DNA of 8,730 bases from Ruminococcaceae bacterium UBA866. GTDB taxonomy: Bacteria; Bacillota; Clostridia; Oscillospirales; Ruminococcaceae. A program made the position numbers and the translations under genes. Each line of letters begins with the position of its first letter. The first letter of the stretch is position 1. The notes beneath the pieces are model-generated. The model ran no database searches and was not told where the DNA came from. It was given only the letters and a program-made list of their open reading frames with translations. The DNA lies in assembly GCA_002295325.1 (NCBI GenBank), contig DBGA01000013.1, forward strand, positions 51,295 to 60,024. Direction: 5' to 3'. Shown here piece by piece: positions 1 through 6,959 of this stretch.

Positions 1-1028
1 TAACTGATGTCTTTACAGGTCGCCCCATGCGTACATATTTTAGGGATAAACAGGTTCATATTTCTGCCGCAGTAGCCCATGCAATCCTTCATTACGTGAT
101 AGTTTCCCATGATTTGGATTTATTGGCCAAAGGGGGTGCACGCACAATTTTGGAGTGTGCCCGTTTTTACTGGTCCCTGCTTTTAAAACCTGTTACAAAA
201 CAGCACTATGAAATTTGGGACGTTATCGGCCCCGACGAATACCATGAGCGTGTCAATAACAACGTGTATACAAATCGCATGGCATTAGATACCTTTCAGT
301 CTGCCCACAAAGCAATCCAACTGCTGAAAGAAAAAATTCCAGATGCATATGAACAGCTTTGCAAAGAAGCGAATTGGGATACTTTATCCCAACAGCTGTG
401 TGATGCAGAAAAGAAGCTGTATATTCCTCAGCCGAATGCTGATGGAATCATTGAACAGTTTGATGGATATTTTGGATTAAAGGATGTAGAACTGAACGTT
501 GTTCGCAGTTTCTTAAAGGATTCGCGGGAATACTGGGGCGGGGCATATGGAGTTGCGTCGGATACCCAAATCATCAAGCAGGCAGACGTTGTCACGATGT
601 TGGAGGTATTCCACTCAGAATATCCTGTCGAAATCCTCAAAGCAAATTGGAATTATTATGAACCACGGACAGAGCATGGCTCTTCGTTAAGCGCCTGTAT
701 GTATGCTCTGCTGGCCTGTCGCTTTGGGGCGGCGGATTGTGCCTACCCGTTTTTCATGAAATCGGCTACAGCAGAAATTAAAGGCGGAGGTAAACAGTGG
801 GCTGGGCTTGTCTACATTGGCGGAACCCATCCGGCGGCCGCGGGCGGTGCACGGACGACCCTGGTTCAAGGTTTTTGTGGGTTGGATTGTACGGGCTCTG
901 AGCCAACGCTCCACCCATGTCTGCCATCCCATTGGAAAAGTGTTGTTTTTAGATTTTATTTTCATGGAATGTTATATCGTGCACAGATAACGCCAAATGA
1001 GGCCGTAATTCTGAGAGAAAACGAATAA
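1..1028 (+). CDS. GH65 family disaccharide phosphorylase, C-terminal part (5' end outside window)
   Basis: The frame is open from the first base; the ATG at 27 is internal, because in-frame codons before it encode TDVFTGRP, which belongs to the family's catalytic domain. About 341 residues remain of a usual ~750-780. The catalytic barrel shows the GPDEYHE motif, with the general-acid Glu codon at 237-239. Phosphate-site motifs follow: EHGSSLS, GGGKQWAG and GGTHPAAAGG. The reading frame closes with a typical C-terminal beta-sheet ending. Family knowledge: these cytoplasmic enzymes invert, splitting an alpha-glucosyl disaccharide with phosphate to give beta-D-glucose 1-phosphate. The following beta-phosphoglucomutase gene supports that product. 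Substrate (kojibiose, nigerose, maltose, trehalose or glucosyl-rhamnose) cannot be settled here, since the N-terminal domain is missing. It is the first visible gene of a four-gene operon. The family call is secure; the specificity is open. Confidence 0.93.
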   Translation, partial: TDVFTGRPMRTYFRDKQVHISAAVAHAILHYVIVSHDLDLLAKGGARTILECARFYWSLLLKPVTKQHYEIWDVIGPDEYHERVNNNVYTNRMALDTFQSAHKAIQLLKEKIPDAYEQLCKEANWDTLSQQLCDAEKKLYIPQPNADGIIEQFDGYFGLKDVELNVVRSFLKDSREYWGGAYGVASDTQIIKQADVVTMLEVFHSEYPVEILKANWNYYEPRTEHGSSLSACMYALLACRFGAADCAYPFFMKSATAEIKGGGKQWAGLVYIGGTHPAAAGGARTTLVQGFCGLDCTGSEPTLHPCLPSHWKSVVFRFYFHGMLYRAQITPNEAVILRENE

Positions 1029-1067
1029 GGATACAGCAGTAATCTATAAAAAACGGAGGAAAAAAGC

Positions 1068-1709
1068 ATGAAATATAAAGCCGTTATTTTTGATCTGGAC
1101 GGAGTTATCTGTTTCACAGACCACTACCATTATCTGGCATGGAAACAGCTAGCTGATAAGCTGGGTGTACCCTTTGATGAAACAATAAATGATCGTCTTA
1201 GAGGTGTAAGTCGAATGGAAAGCCTCGACATTATTCTTGAGAAATCAAGCATCTCAATATCCTCGGAACAAAAATTGGAAATGGCTGAAAATAAAAATAA
1301 TCTTTACCGTGAATTTTTATATAAAATGAGCTCAAAGGATTTGACGGAAGAGGTTAGTAGAACACTTCACTCTCTGCGTGATAAAAAGTGTCTGTTGGCA
1401 ATAGGTTCATCCAGTAAAAACACTCCTCTTATTTTGGAACGGATTGGATTAGACGGATTTTTTGATGCCATATCAGATGGCAACAGCATCGCACGTTCAA
1501 AGCCGGATCCTGAAGTGTTTCTGAACGCGGCTGGCATACTGGGGCTTTCCCCATCCGACTGTCTGGTAGTTGAAGACGCAGGTGCAGGAATAGAAGCCGC
1601 AATTGCAGGCGGCTTTGACAGTGCTGCAATAGGCGCGGCAGCCTCATTGGGTCGTGCCACATATAATCTAAATAGGTTTGATGACCTACTCAAAATTGTT
1701 GAGGCATGA
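1068..1709 (+). CDS. pgmB: beta-phosphoglucomutase
   Basis: A 213-residue HAD-superfamily protein of full family length. It should convert beta-D-glucose 1-phosphate to glucose 6-phosphate via beta-glucose 1,6-bisphosphate in the cytoplasm. Motif I is FDLDGVI with nucleophile Asp9 and acid/base Asp11. The cap-domain specificity loop GVSRMESLD is at residues 46-54, motif II GSSSKN at 113-118, motif III KPDP with Lys145, and the Mg-binding VVEDAGAGIEA at 167-177 with Glu169 and Asp170. This layout matches the well-studied Lactococcus enzyme almost residue for residue. The start is fixed by GGAGG at 1055-1059, 8 nt before the ATG. It lies 39 nt after the GH65 gene, and its stop overlaps an ATG of the next frame (ATGA). 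Pairing with an inverting phosphorylase makes beta-PGM far more likely than another HAD phosphatase. Confidence 0.93.
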   Translation: MKYKAVIFDLDGVICFTDHYHYLAWKQLADKLGVPFDETINDRLRGVSRMESLDIILEKSSISISSEQKLEMAENKNNLYREFLYKMSSKDLTEEVSRTLHSLRDKKCLLAIGSSSKNTPLILERIGLDGFFDAISDGNSIARSKPDPEVFLNAAGILGLSPSDCLVVEDAGAGIEAAIAGGFDSAAIGAAASLGRATYNLNRFDDLLKIVEA

Positions 1710-1717
1710 GATTAAAA

Positions 1718-1725
1718 AGGGGTGA
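1718..1725 (+). promoter_or_regulatory. Ribosome binding site that decides the start of the beta-helix gene
   Basis: The sequence AGGGGTGA sits 4 nt before the ATG at 1730 (7 nt counted from its G-run) and closely resembles the anti-Shine-Dalgarno complement. The alternative in-frame ATG at 1706 overlaps the pgmB stop as ATGA but has only a weak TGAGG upstream. It would also place eight charged residues (RLKRGDD) ahead of the protein. The start at 1730 is therefore preferred. Confidence 0.6.
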
Positions 1726-1729
1726 CGAT

Positions 1730-3289
1730 ATGGAAAAAACTGAAATGGGAAAAGGAAATCAAAAAGGGAAAATTTTTACCGTTGTCTTAACCATTTTTGC
1801 ATTTGCTGCAATCCTTTGTTGTATTCTTCTGTTTCTTAAAGGAACAAAGACAATTGAGCAAAAGCTAACTTTGTACGAAGGACCTAACTCGTTGCGTGAG
1901 TCCACGGCGGAGGATCGTGTTTCTGCAAACGAGGAGGAACACAGCATCGCACTGCTGCACAGCGGAGATACGCAGGTTAAAGTAAATGGATATGATTGTT
2001 TTGTATATGATACCACAGTAAATAATACCCATACATGGGCAGCCAACTATCTTCCTAAGCTGTCCCGTACTCCAGTAACCTATTTTGACTTTTCCGGAAG
2101 TGCAAGTATTGAGGTTGCGGTGTCCGATTTGGAAATCAAAACGGCTTCGGTTTCTCCAATTTCTTTAAAGATTGAGCTGAAGATTGATAAGAGAAAAGGG
2201 AAAGTTTCTTTTGCTATTACCGAGCCGGGTTCCTACACAGTTCAATTCAATGATTCCCCAGACCATGCGGTACATATTTTTGCGAATGCCTATCAGGAAA
2301 ATCTCCAACAGAAGAGCATTGATGATTTGATTTACATTGGCCCCGGTGAGTGGAATATAGACCGAATCGAGGTAAAAAGCGGTCAAACGCTGTATCTTTC
2401 AGGCGGCGCAGTTGTCCACGGTACTGTTTACGCTGACAATGCAAAAGACATTAAGGTGTTGGGCAATGGTATTATTGATGGTTCACATCAACCTACTTGG
2501 AAAGGAACAGCCGCAAGAGTGCCAATTGATTTTCGTGACTGCGAGAATGTTACAGTTGATGGGCCGATTATTCTAAACTCCAACGCGTGGAATCTAAATC
2601 TATATCAGGTGAATGGTGGTATCATCAATAATGTTAAAATCATCTCTGCAAGACCGAATGGGGATGGCATTACTTTGCAGTCATGCCAGAATATCGATGT
2701 GAAGAATTCATTCGTACGCAGTTGGGATGATAGTCTGGTGCTTAAAAACTATGATGCCAGTACTGAGGGCATAACGTTTCGCAAAATGACCCTTTGGACA
2801 GATCTTGCCCAAAGCATGGAGATTGGGTACGAGACAAACAAGGGCAGCATTAAGGATGCTTTTATGCACAATATTTTGTTTGAGGATATCGATGTGATAC
2901 ACGCACTCCATAAACCTGTGATTTCCATACATAATGCCGATGATGCGCTGATCTCAGATGTCATCTTCCGTAATGTCACTGTGGAAAACGCCAGGATGGG
3001 TCTGGGCGATGCCGGGCAAAACAATCAGCTGATTGATATGCATATTACACGCAACGGCGGCTGGTCCACAACCAAAGAAAGAGGTCAAATTCGAGATGTT
3101 ATAATAGACGGAGTCACTGTATTACATGGCTTGTTATCCCCGTCCCGTATTCAAGGCTGGAATGAGGATTATACCATTGAAAACGTAAACATCAAGAATC
3201 TTACCATTTTGGGAAAGAAAATCACTTCCTTTGAGCAAGGAAAATTTTCTGTACATGAACTTTCTACCAAGAACATCACCATTGAATAG
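1730..3289 (+). CDS. Membrane-anchored beta-helix glycoside hydrolase, clan GH-N-like (GH49/GH28 type)
   Basis: 519 residues from the chosen start. A basic N-terminus is followed by one hydrophobic segment at residues 15-36 with no clear signal-peptidase site, so the protein is probably anchored with its body outside the cell. Next comes a beta-rich domain (about 70-195) ending in HAVHIFANA, of the sort that precedes the helix in GH49 enzymes. From about residue 205 there is a right-handed parallel beta-helix made of repeated turns (NVTVDGPIIL, IINNVKIISA, NIDVKNSFVR, ITFRKMTLWT, ILFEDIDVIH). Candidate catalytic acids are Asp312 (NGDG), Asp333 and Asp334 (SWDDSLVLKN), with Glu364 in DLAQSMEIGYE possible. 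The NxDG...DD arrangement is known from GH28 and GH49, but the GHG and RIK signatures of polygalacturonases are absent. Location beside GH65 and beta-PGM suggests an alpha-glucan or other alpha-linked glucose substrate. The fold is fairly sure; family and substrate are inference. Confidence 0.72.
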   Translation: MEKTEMGKGNQKGKIFTVVLTIFAFAAILCCILLFLKGTKTIEQKLTLYEGPNSLRESTAEDRVSANEEEHSIALLHSGDTQVKVNGYDCFVYDTTVNNTHTWAANYLPKLSRTPVTYFDFSGSASIEVAVSDLEIKTASVSPISLKIELKIDKRKGKVSFAITEPGSYTVQFNDSPDHAVHIFANAYQENLQQKSIDDLIYIGPGEWNIDRIEVKSGQTLYLSGGAVVHGTVYADNAKDIKVLGNGIIDGSHQPTWKGTAARVPIDFRDCENVTVDGPIILNSNAWNLNLYQVNGGIINNVKIISARPNGDGITLQSCQNIDVKNSFVRSWDDSLVLKNYDASTEGITFRKMTLWTDLAQSMEIGYETNKGSIKDAFMHNILFEDIDVIHALHKPVISIHNADDALISDVIFRNVTVENARMGLGDAGQNNQLIDMHITRNGGWSTTKERGQIRDVIIDGVTVLHGLLSPSRIQGWNEDYTIENVNIKNLTILGKKITSFEQGKFSVHELSTKNITIE

Positions 3290-3301
3290 GAGTAGTGTAG
3301 T

Positions 3302-3931
3302 ATGAAAAAACGAGCAATCTTAATTACAGTAGATATTGTCGTGTTGGCTGCTGCACTGCTTTTTTGCGGAATCAAAATCATTTCCAGCCAGCAAAAGCCA
3401 ATTAATCCTGCAAATGTACAGATTATTGAAAACAATGATAGCCTGACGGCACAAGCCCATCCAGACTTTATTGTGGAAACAGTTATTCCCCCCGTGCCAG
3501 AGGGATCAAACGTTGCTTTGGGCAAAAAAGTAACCTCCAATGGAAACACCGTCCCTTATGTACCGGCTCGTACAGTAGATGGAAAAACAAACGGCGGTTT
3601 TTATTGGGAGGGTAAAAAAGACCAATATCCGAACCTTATTACAATAGATTTGAAAGAAACCTATACATTAAACACTGTGCGGGTTTGCCTAAGCCCTGAA
3701 GCAGTTTGGATGGCACGCTCACAGGAATTTTCCGTGCTGATAAGCGATGATGGTGAAAACTTTATGGAACTGATACCCAGCCAAGCCTATAAATTTGACC
3801 CTAAAACCGGAAATCTGGCTGATATTCAATTTGAGCCAGAAACGGCTGGACGCTTTGTACAACTATCTTTCACTTCAAACAGTGGAGGCAACGCGGCTCA
3901 AGCAGCGGAAATAGAAATCTACAGCAGATAA
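3302..3931 (+). CDS. Membrane-anchored F5/8 type C (discoidin/CBM32-like) domain protein
   Basis: 209 residues. MKKR is followed by a hydrophobic stretch at about 6-26, which is a signal peptide or membrane anchor. The nearby Cys22 lacks a proper lipobox (Phe precedes it), so a lipoprotein is unlikely. A polar linker reaches residue ~66. The rest is one F5/8C jelly-roll: NVALGKKVTS at 70-79, a VDGKTNGGFYW stretch, LITIDLKETYTLNTVRV, FSVLISDDGENF, and the closing RFVQLSF and AAEIEIYSR strands. Such domains bind galactose, GlcNAc or uronic-acid glycans in the CBM32 group, but ligand residues cannot be assigned here. No catalytic domain is attached. The start is set by AGGAG at 3288-3292, overlapping the previous stop, with 12 nt between the genes. 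It probably serves as a stand-alone surface carbohydrate-binding partner of the beta-helix enzyme. Confidence 0.85.
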   Translation: MKKRAILITVDIVVLAAALLFCGIKIISSQQKPINPANVQIIENNDSLTAQAHPDFIVETVIPPVPEGSNVALGKKVTSNGNTVPYVPARTVDGKTNGGFYWEGKKDQYPNLITIDLKETYTLNTVRVCLSPEAVWMARSQEFSVLISDDGENFMELIPSQAYKFDPKTGNLADIQFEPETAGRFVQLSFTSNSGGNAAQAAEIEIYSR

Positions 3932-3944
3932 TGCAGATTACAAA

Positions 3945-3992
3945 AGAACACACCCTGAGGCGGAATCAAAAAACCGCTTTAGGGTGTGTTCT
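3945..3992. terminator. Bidirectional rho-independent terminator between operon and lacI-type gene
   Basis: Two 19-nt arms (3945-3963 and 3974-3992) pair throughout, with two G-U wobbles and a 10-nt A-rich loop. On the minus strand the stem runs into a TTCTTTTG tract; on the plus strand it is followed by a looser T-rich stretch. It begins 13 nt after the F5/8C stop and ends 4 nt short of the repressor gene's stop, so it serves both convergent transcripts. Confidence 0.85.
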
Positions 3993-3996
3993 CTAT

Positions 3997-5016
3997 TTAT
4001 AATTTTCGTACACTATCACGTACCTTCAAATGAACCGGTAAAATCGCACTTTGCATAGACGGAGGGTTATTTTCCAACAGACCCATCATAAAGTCTGCAG
4101 CGATTTCACCTTTTTTAGCGGTATCCTGATGAACTGTGGTGAGCATAGGCATAACAAGTCGGCACAAATTAATATCGTCAAATCCGATGATTGAAATGTC
4201 GTCCGGAACTTTTCGTCCACTTTGCTGCAGACCAGACATAATTCCAGCCGCAAGAATATCCGCAGTGGCAAAAATAGCCGTGATATCATTTCGCTCGGCC
4301 AGTTTGGTACCCAGAGCCATCGTACTATGGGTAGCAAATTCTGTTTCAAAAATCAAATTTTCATCAAAGGGGATGCCGGACTCCTTTAGAGCCTTTTTAT
4401 AGCCGCATAACCGTTCAAATACAACGCCGCCTTCGTGCAACGGCGGACATGCAAAAGCAATATGATGGTGATTATTTTCAATCAGATAACGAGTTGCGAT
4501 ATAGCCGCCCTGATAATCCTGTAGTCCAACATTGAACATATGATGATAATCGCTCAAATAACTGTCTATGAGTACAGTCGGTTTGTTGAGTTTTGAAACG
4601 GTATCGAAAAAATCATCCTCAAAAATGCCAGTTAAAAAGAGCCCGTCCACATTCCAATTGGTGAGAAATTCGTGCAGATCATCAGAATCCTCTACCGTAC
4701 GAAGCATGAGATAGTACCCATTCTTGCGCAAGGTATCTTCAATTGAACTAATAAAAGCACTGTGAAATGGATCCCCCATAAAGCCGCCTCCACCGTCTTT
4801 ATTCGGAACCAGATGATTAATAATTGCCACCACCTTGGATGAACGAGAAACAAGTGCCCGAGCAGACATATTAGGGACGTAGGATAATTCCTTAATGATA
4901 TTGTTGATAAGTTCTATCGTAGCGGGCGAAACCCTATTAGAGCGATTATGGATTACATTTGACACTGTTGTATAGCTTACGCCAGCTTTATGTGCAATAT
5001 CTTTAATTGTAGCCAT
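3997..5016 (-). CDS. LacI-family transcriptional regulator of the adjacent sugar operon
   Basis: 339 residues, the normal family length. The N-terminal helix-turn-helix (residues 3-24, IKDIAHKAGVSYTTVSNVI) is intact, followed by the hinge helix NMSARAL near residue 53. A periplasmic-binding-protein-like effector domain begins near VVAIINHL and contains GDPFHSAFISSIE, GLFLTGI, GGYIATRYLIE, AIFATADILAAGI and DDISIIGFDD. It should bind DNA as a dimer and release it on binding a sugar or sugar phosphate. The start is supported by AAAGGAGA (plus-strand 5026-5033), 9 nt upstream. It is convergent with the glycoside-utilisation operon and shares its terminator, which makes that operon the most likely target. 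An operator-like inverted repeat in its own leader suggests autoregulation. The effector is unknown. Confidence 0.92.
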   Translation of the reverse strand: MATIKDIAHKAGVSYTTVSNVIHNRSNRVSPATIELINNIIKELSYVPNMSARALVSRSSKVVAIINHLVPNKDGGGGFMGDPFHSAFISSIEDTLRKNGYYLMLRTVEDSDDLHEFLTNWNVDGLFLTGIFEDDFFDTVSKLNKPTVLIDSYLSDYHHMFNVGLQDYQGGYIATRYLIENNHHHIAFACPPLHEGGVVFERLCGYKKALKESGIPFDENLIFETEFATHSTMALGTKLAERNDITAIFATADILAAGIMSGLQQSGRKVPDDISIIGFDDINLCRLVMPMLTTVHQDTAKKGEIAADFMMGLLENNPPSMQSAILPVHLKVRDSVRKL

Positions 5017-5040
5017 AGAACACCGTCTCCTTTAGTATAG

Positions 5041-5066
5041 TTGCGTTAATTTTAAGGTTAACGTAA
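5041..5066. promoter_or_regulatory. Candidate LacI-family operator in the repressor leader
   Basis: TTGCGTTAA, an 8-nt spacer, then TTAACGTAA form an inverted repeat matching at 8 of 9 positions per arm. Each arm carries a TTAACG half-site, CG-containing and A/T-flanked as is usual for LacI-family operators. It lies just downstream of the predicted transcription start and 7 nt upstream of the ribosome binding site, where bound repressor would block its own transcription. No binding has been shown; the assignment is inference from position and symmetry. Confidence 0.55.
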
Positions 5067-5078
5067 AATCTAATTTTA

Positions 5079-5087
5079 ATTATAGCA
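5079..5087 (-). promoter_or_regulatory. Extended -10 promoter of the lacI-type gene
   Basis: Read on the minus strand this is TGCTATAAT, a perfect TATAAT with the TGN extension. No good -35 lies 16-18 nt upstream (ATACAA at best), which is tolerable for an extended -10 promoter. Transcription would start near 5072, directly before the inverted repeat at 5041-5066. Confidence 0.6.
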
Positions 5088-5253
5088 TATTTTTTGAATT
5101 TTGTATATAATCTCTTCTGAATTTGAGGTAAAAAAGAGAATTAAGTGTCAAATCATACTTTATCCTGCTATATATCTTTAGATTTCACCTTCTTCTTTTA
5201 AAGGAATTAGGTAATGTATCTATGTTAAGCAATAAAAGTCTCCATCCCTTTCG
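5088..5253. other. A+T-rich intergenic spacer between lacI promoter and recombinase relic
   Basis: No convincing gene is seen here. The stretch separates the native sugar locus from the mobile-element remnant, so one edge of the former element probably falls inside it. A minus-strand TTGACA at 5146-5151 has no matching -10 at normal spacing. No duplicated target sequence could be paired with a second copy by eye. Confidence 0.4.
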
Positions 5254-6773
5254 TTATTCATATTGGTCATGGTATAATGAACTGGACATCAAGTTAAGAA
5301 CAAAGTGTATTAACTGCCCAGCTATCATTTTACGCTCTTCATTTTGGGCACTCTCAAACTCATCTGCCCAACTTAGAAACTGGTCGTAATAATAGCCTAT
5401 TTTACTAATTGCCTGCTTTTTGTCCGCTAATTACTTTGAAAGTTGTGCTAATTGTGTATTGGTAGTATCAAGTTGTGTTTGAATGGATTCGATTGCCTCC
5501 CTTAACTGACTTGCAGTAAAACTACTTTCCCCTACTAGTGCATTGGCAATTTCCATATTCAATGACTGCAGTTTTTCACCAAGCTTATCACTGTCATCAC
5601 AAGCTACGATTTGTGCTTGATATTTTCTTTCAATCGCCTTATCCTGTGGGATTTCCTTAATTTTGTCAAAATATCTATGTAGCACATCGACAACAGCCAT
5701 ATCTACCTTACTTGAAATATATCCTGATTGCCCACCGCAATCTGTGGTGGCATGAGCCTTTTTGTTGCATATATATTTATTCTTGCTGGCACGATATTCA
5801 CTACCATCTTTTCTGGTATACCTATCTACATACTTTGTAGTAACATGCGAGAGCCACAGTGTCCGCAAAATATATTCCCCGAAAGAAGTGTCGCTCCCTT
5901 GGTATTGAGTGCAATAGTTCTTTCTTCTTGATAGTCAGAGTTGCGTTGGTCGAGATTTTCCTTTGCATGTGCAAATGTGTCTAAGTCCAGCATTGCTAGT
6001 TCATCAATAAATGGTGAAATGTTGTCTTTTGCTACGAAATACCCACAATACAATAAGTTTCTCAAAATACGATTGATAGTCATGCTTTGAAACTTACTCC
6101 CCTTGTGGGTTCTATAGCCTTGATTATTGAGAAAGCTTGCAAGCCTATGAGAACCATAGCCTTCCTTTACAGTCTTCTCAAAGATAAGTTTTATAACTTC
6201 TGGTTCATCTGAAACTATCTCTAGGTCATGAACTTCATTTCCTTTTTTATTGAGCCGTCCCCTCTTTACAGCTCGATATCCAAATGATACTGTGCCGCCA
6301 GTATAAAGTCCCTCTTCAATCATTTGGCGCATTCTGGTTCTTATTCTAGTCGAGGTTTTAAGACTTTCACCACTTGACTGCCAATAGCCAATGTAGTTCA
6401 TCAGCTTGTCAACATGATTTTCAAAACGCTGTTCATCCTCTTGGGTGCTCCAAACCTCAATCCCCTGTTTAACAAACCATTCTACTACAAAGGGAGTTTC
6501 ATCATCACGTCTGCCTAATCTATCAAACATATATACCAACAGTATATCGAATTCATCATTTAATGCCGCTTTTTTTAGTTCTTGGATGGCGTCCCTATCC
6601 TCTGCGGATACCTTAAAACCCGATACGCCCTTTCTGAATACTCCTTGACGATTGTCCATCCCTGATTTTGTGAAAAACGAGTGCACTCAATCTTTTGCAT
6701 TGGAATATCGTCGGTTGTTTTGTCAACCTGCCCTAGGGTTGATACTCTATATAAACAATATACTCTTTTTCAT
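5254..6773 (-). pseudogene. Large serine recombinase, broken by three frameshifts and one in-frame stop
   Basis: The true start is the ATG at 6773-6771, with AGGAGG 5 nt before it. It encodes MKKSILFI and then hits TAG at 6749-6747. An extra T there shifts the frame; one base over reads RVSTLGQVDKTT, with the catalytic Ser codon at 6742-6740. A missing T near 6636-6639 returns to the frame encoding GVSGFKVSAEDRDAIQ, then FDRLGRRDDETP, the recombinase domain (GYRAVKRG, LLYCGYFVAKD) and the zinc-ribbon half CGHCGSR. Another missing base near 5841-5846 shifts to the frame with YICNKKAHATTDCGG, supplying the second Cys pair, and a coiled coil. An in-frame TAA at 5433-5431 then interrupts before DQFLSWADEFESAQNEERKM, ending at 5254. 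Repaired, the protein is ~505 residues, a normal length, although its last ~12 residues are unlike the family. It cannot yield an active enzyme as read. Sequencing error is possible for the single-base slips but less so for the TAA. Confidence 0.9.
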
Positions 6774-6778
6774 TGTGT

Positions 6779-6784
6779 CCTCCT
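6779..6784 (-). promoter_or_regulatory. Ribosome binding site fixing the original recombinase start
   Basis: AGGAGG on the minus strand, 5 nt before the ATG at 6773. It shows that the original gene started there. The downstream ATG of the long surviving frame (6686-6684) has no such site and lies inside the ancestral coding region. Confidence 0.7.
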
Positions 6785-6840
6785 GTAATCGCTTTTTACA
6801 AGAAATACACCGCATTCACTTTTCAAAATACCATGCGTAT

Positions 6841-6869
6841 ATTATACTCTTAGTAATTTATCTTGTCTA
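6841..6869 (-). promoter_or_regulatory. Sigma-A-type promoter of the recombinase gene
   Basis: On the minus strand TAGACA (6869-6864) and TATAAT (6846-6841) are separated by exactly 17 nt. The -10 is perfect and the -35 matches at five of six positions. Transcription would start near 6834, giving a ~60-nt leader. The promoter is intact although the gene is not. Confidence 0.65.
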
Positions 6870-6959
6870 GTGTTCTACGGTGTTTAAAATATCAATATCC
6901 ATTCTTTGCTGCTGTTACCCCATGTTTTTCTGGATATCTACTTACCCGTTAACGAAACC
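6870..6959. other. Junction between truncated parB and recombinase promoter
   Basis: This short stretch should hold parB sequence but does not resemble it. One minus-strand frame reads RYPEKHGVTAAKNGY and then stops, which looks like a scrap of coding sequence, but no family is recognised. It is probably the scar of a deletion or insertion. Confidence 0.3.

Noticed and set aside
428..965. Open frames antisense to and overlapping the GH65 gene
   Set aside because: No ribosome binding sites and no recognisable domains; they lie fully inside a strongly conserved coding region and are shadow frames.
1706..1729. Upstream ATG overlapping the pgmB stop as an alternative start of the beta-helix gene
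   Set aside because: It has no good ribosome binding site, while the ATG at 1730 has AGGGGTGA at proper spacing and gives a more normal N-terminus before the membrane segment.
5146..5151. Minus-strand TTGACA as the -35 of the lacI-type gene
   Set aside because: No -10 is found about 17 nt downstream; the TATAAT at 5079-5084 is too far away.
5431..5868. A separate 145-codon gene starting at the ATG at 5868
   Set aside because: Its product is the second half of the recombinase zinc ribbon plus coiled coil. The upstream frame ends within a few bases, so a frameshift within one gene explains both.
5826..6686. A 286-residue recombinase starting at the ATG at 6686
   Set aside because: That ATG has no ribosome binding site. 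The ancestral N-terminus with the catalytic Ser lies upstream in another frame and has its own promoter and ribosome binding site at 6773.
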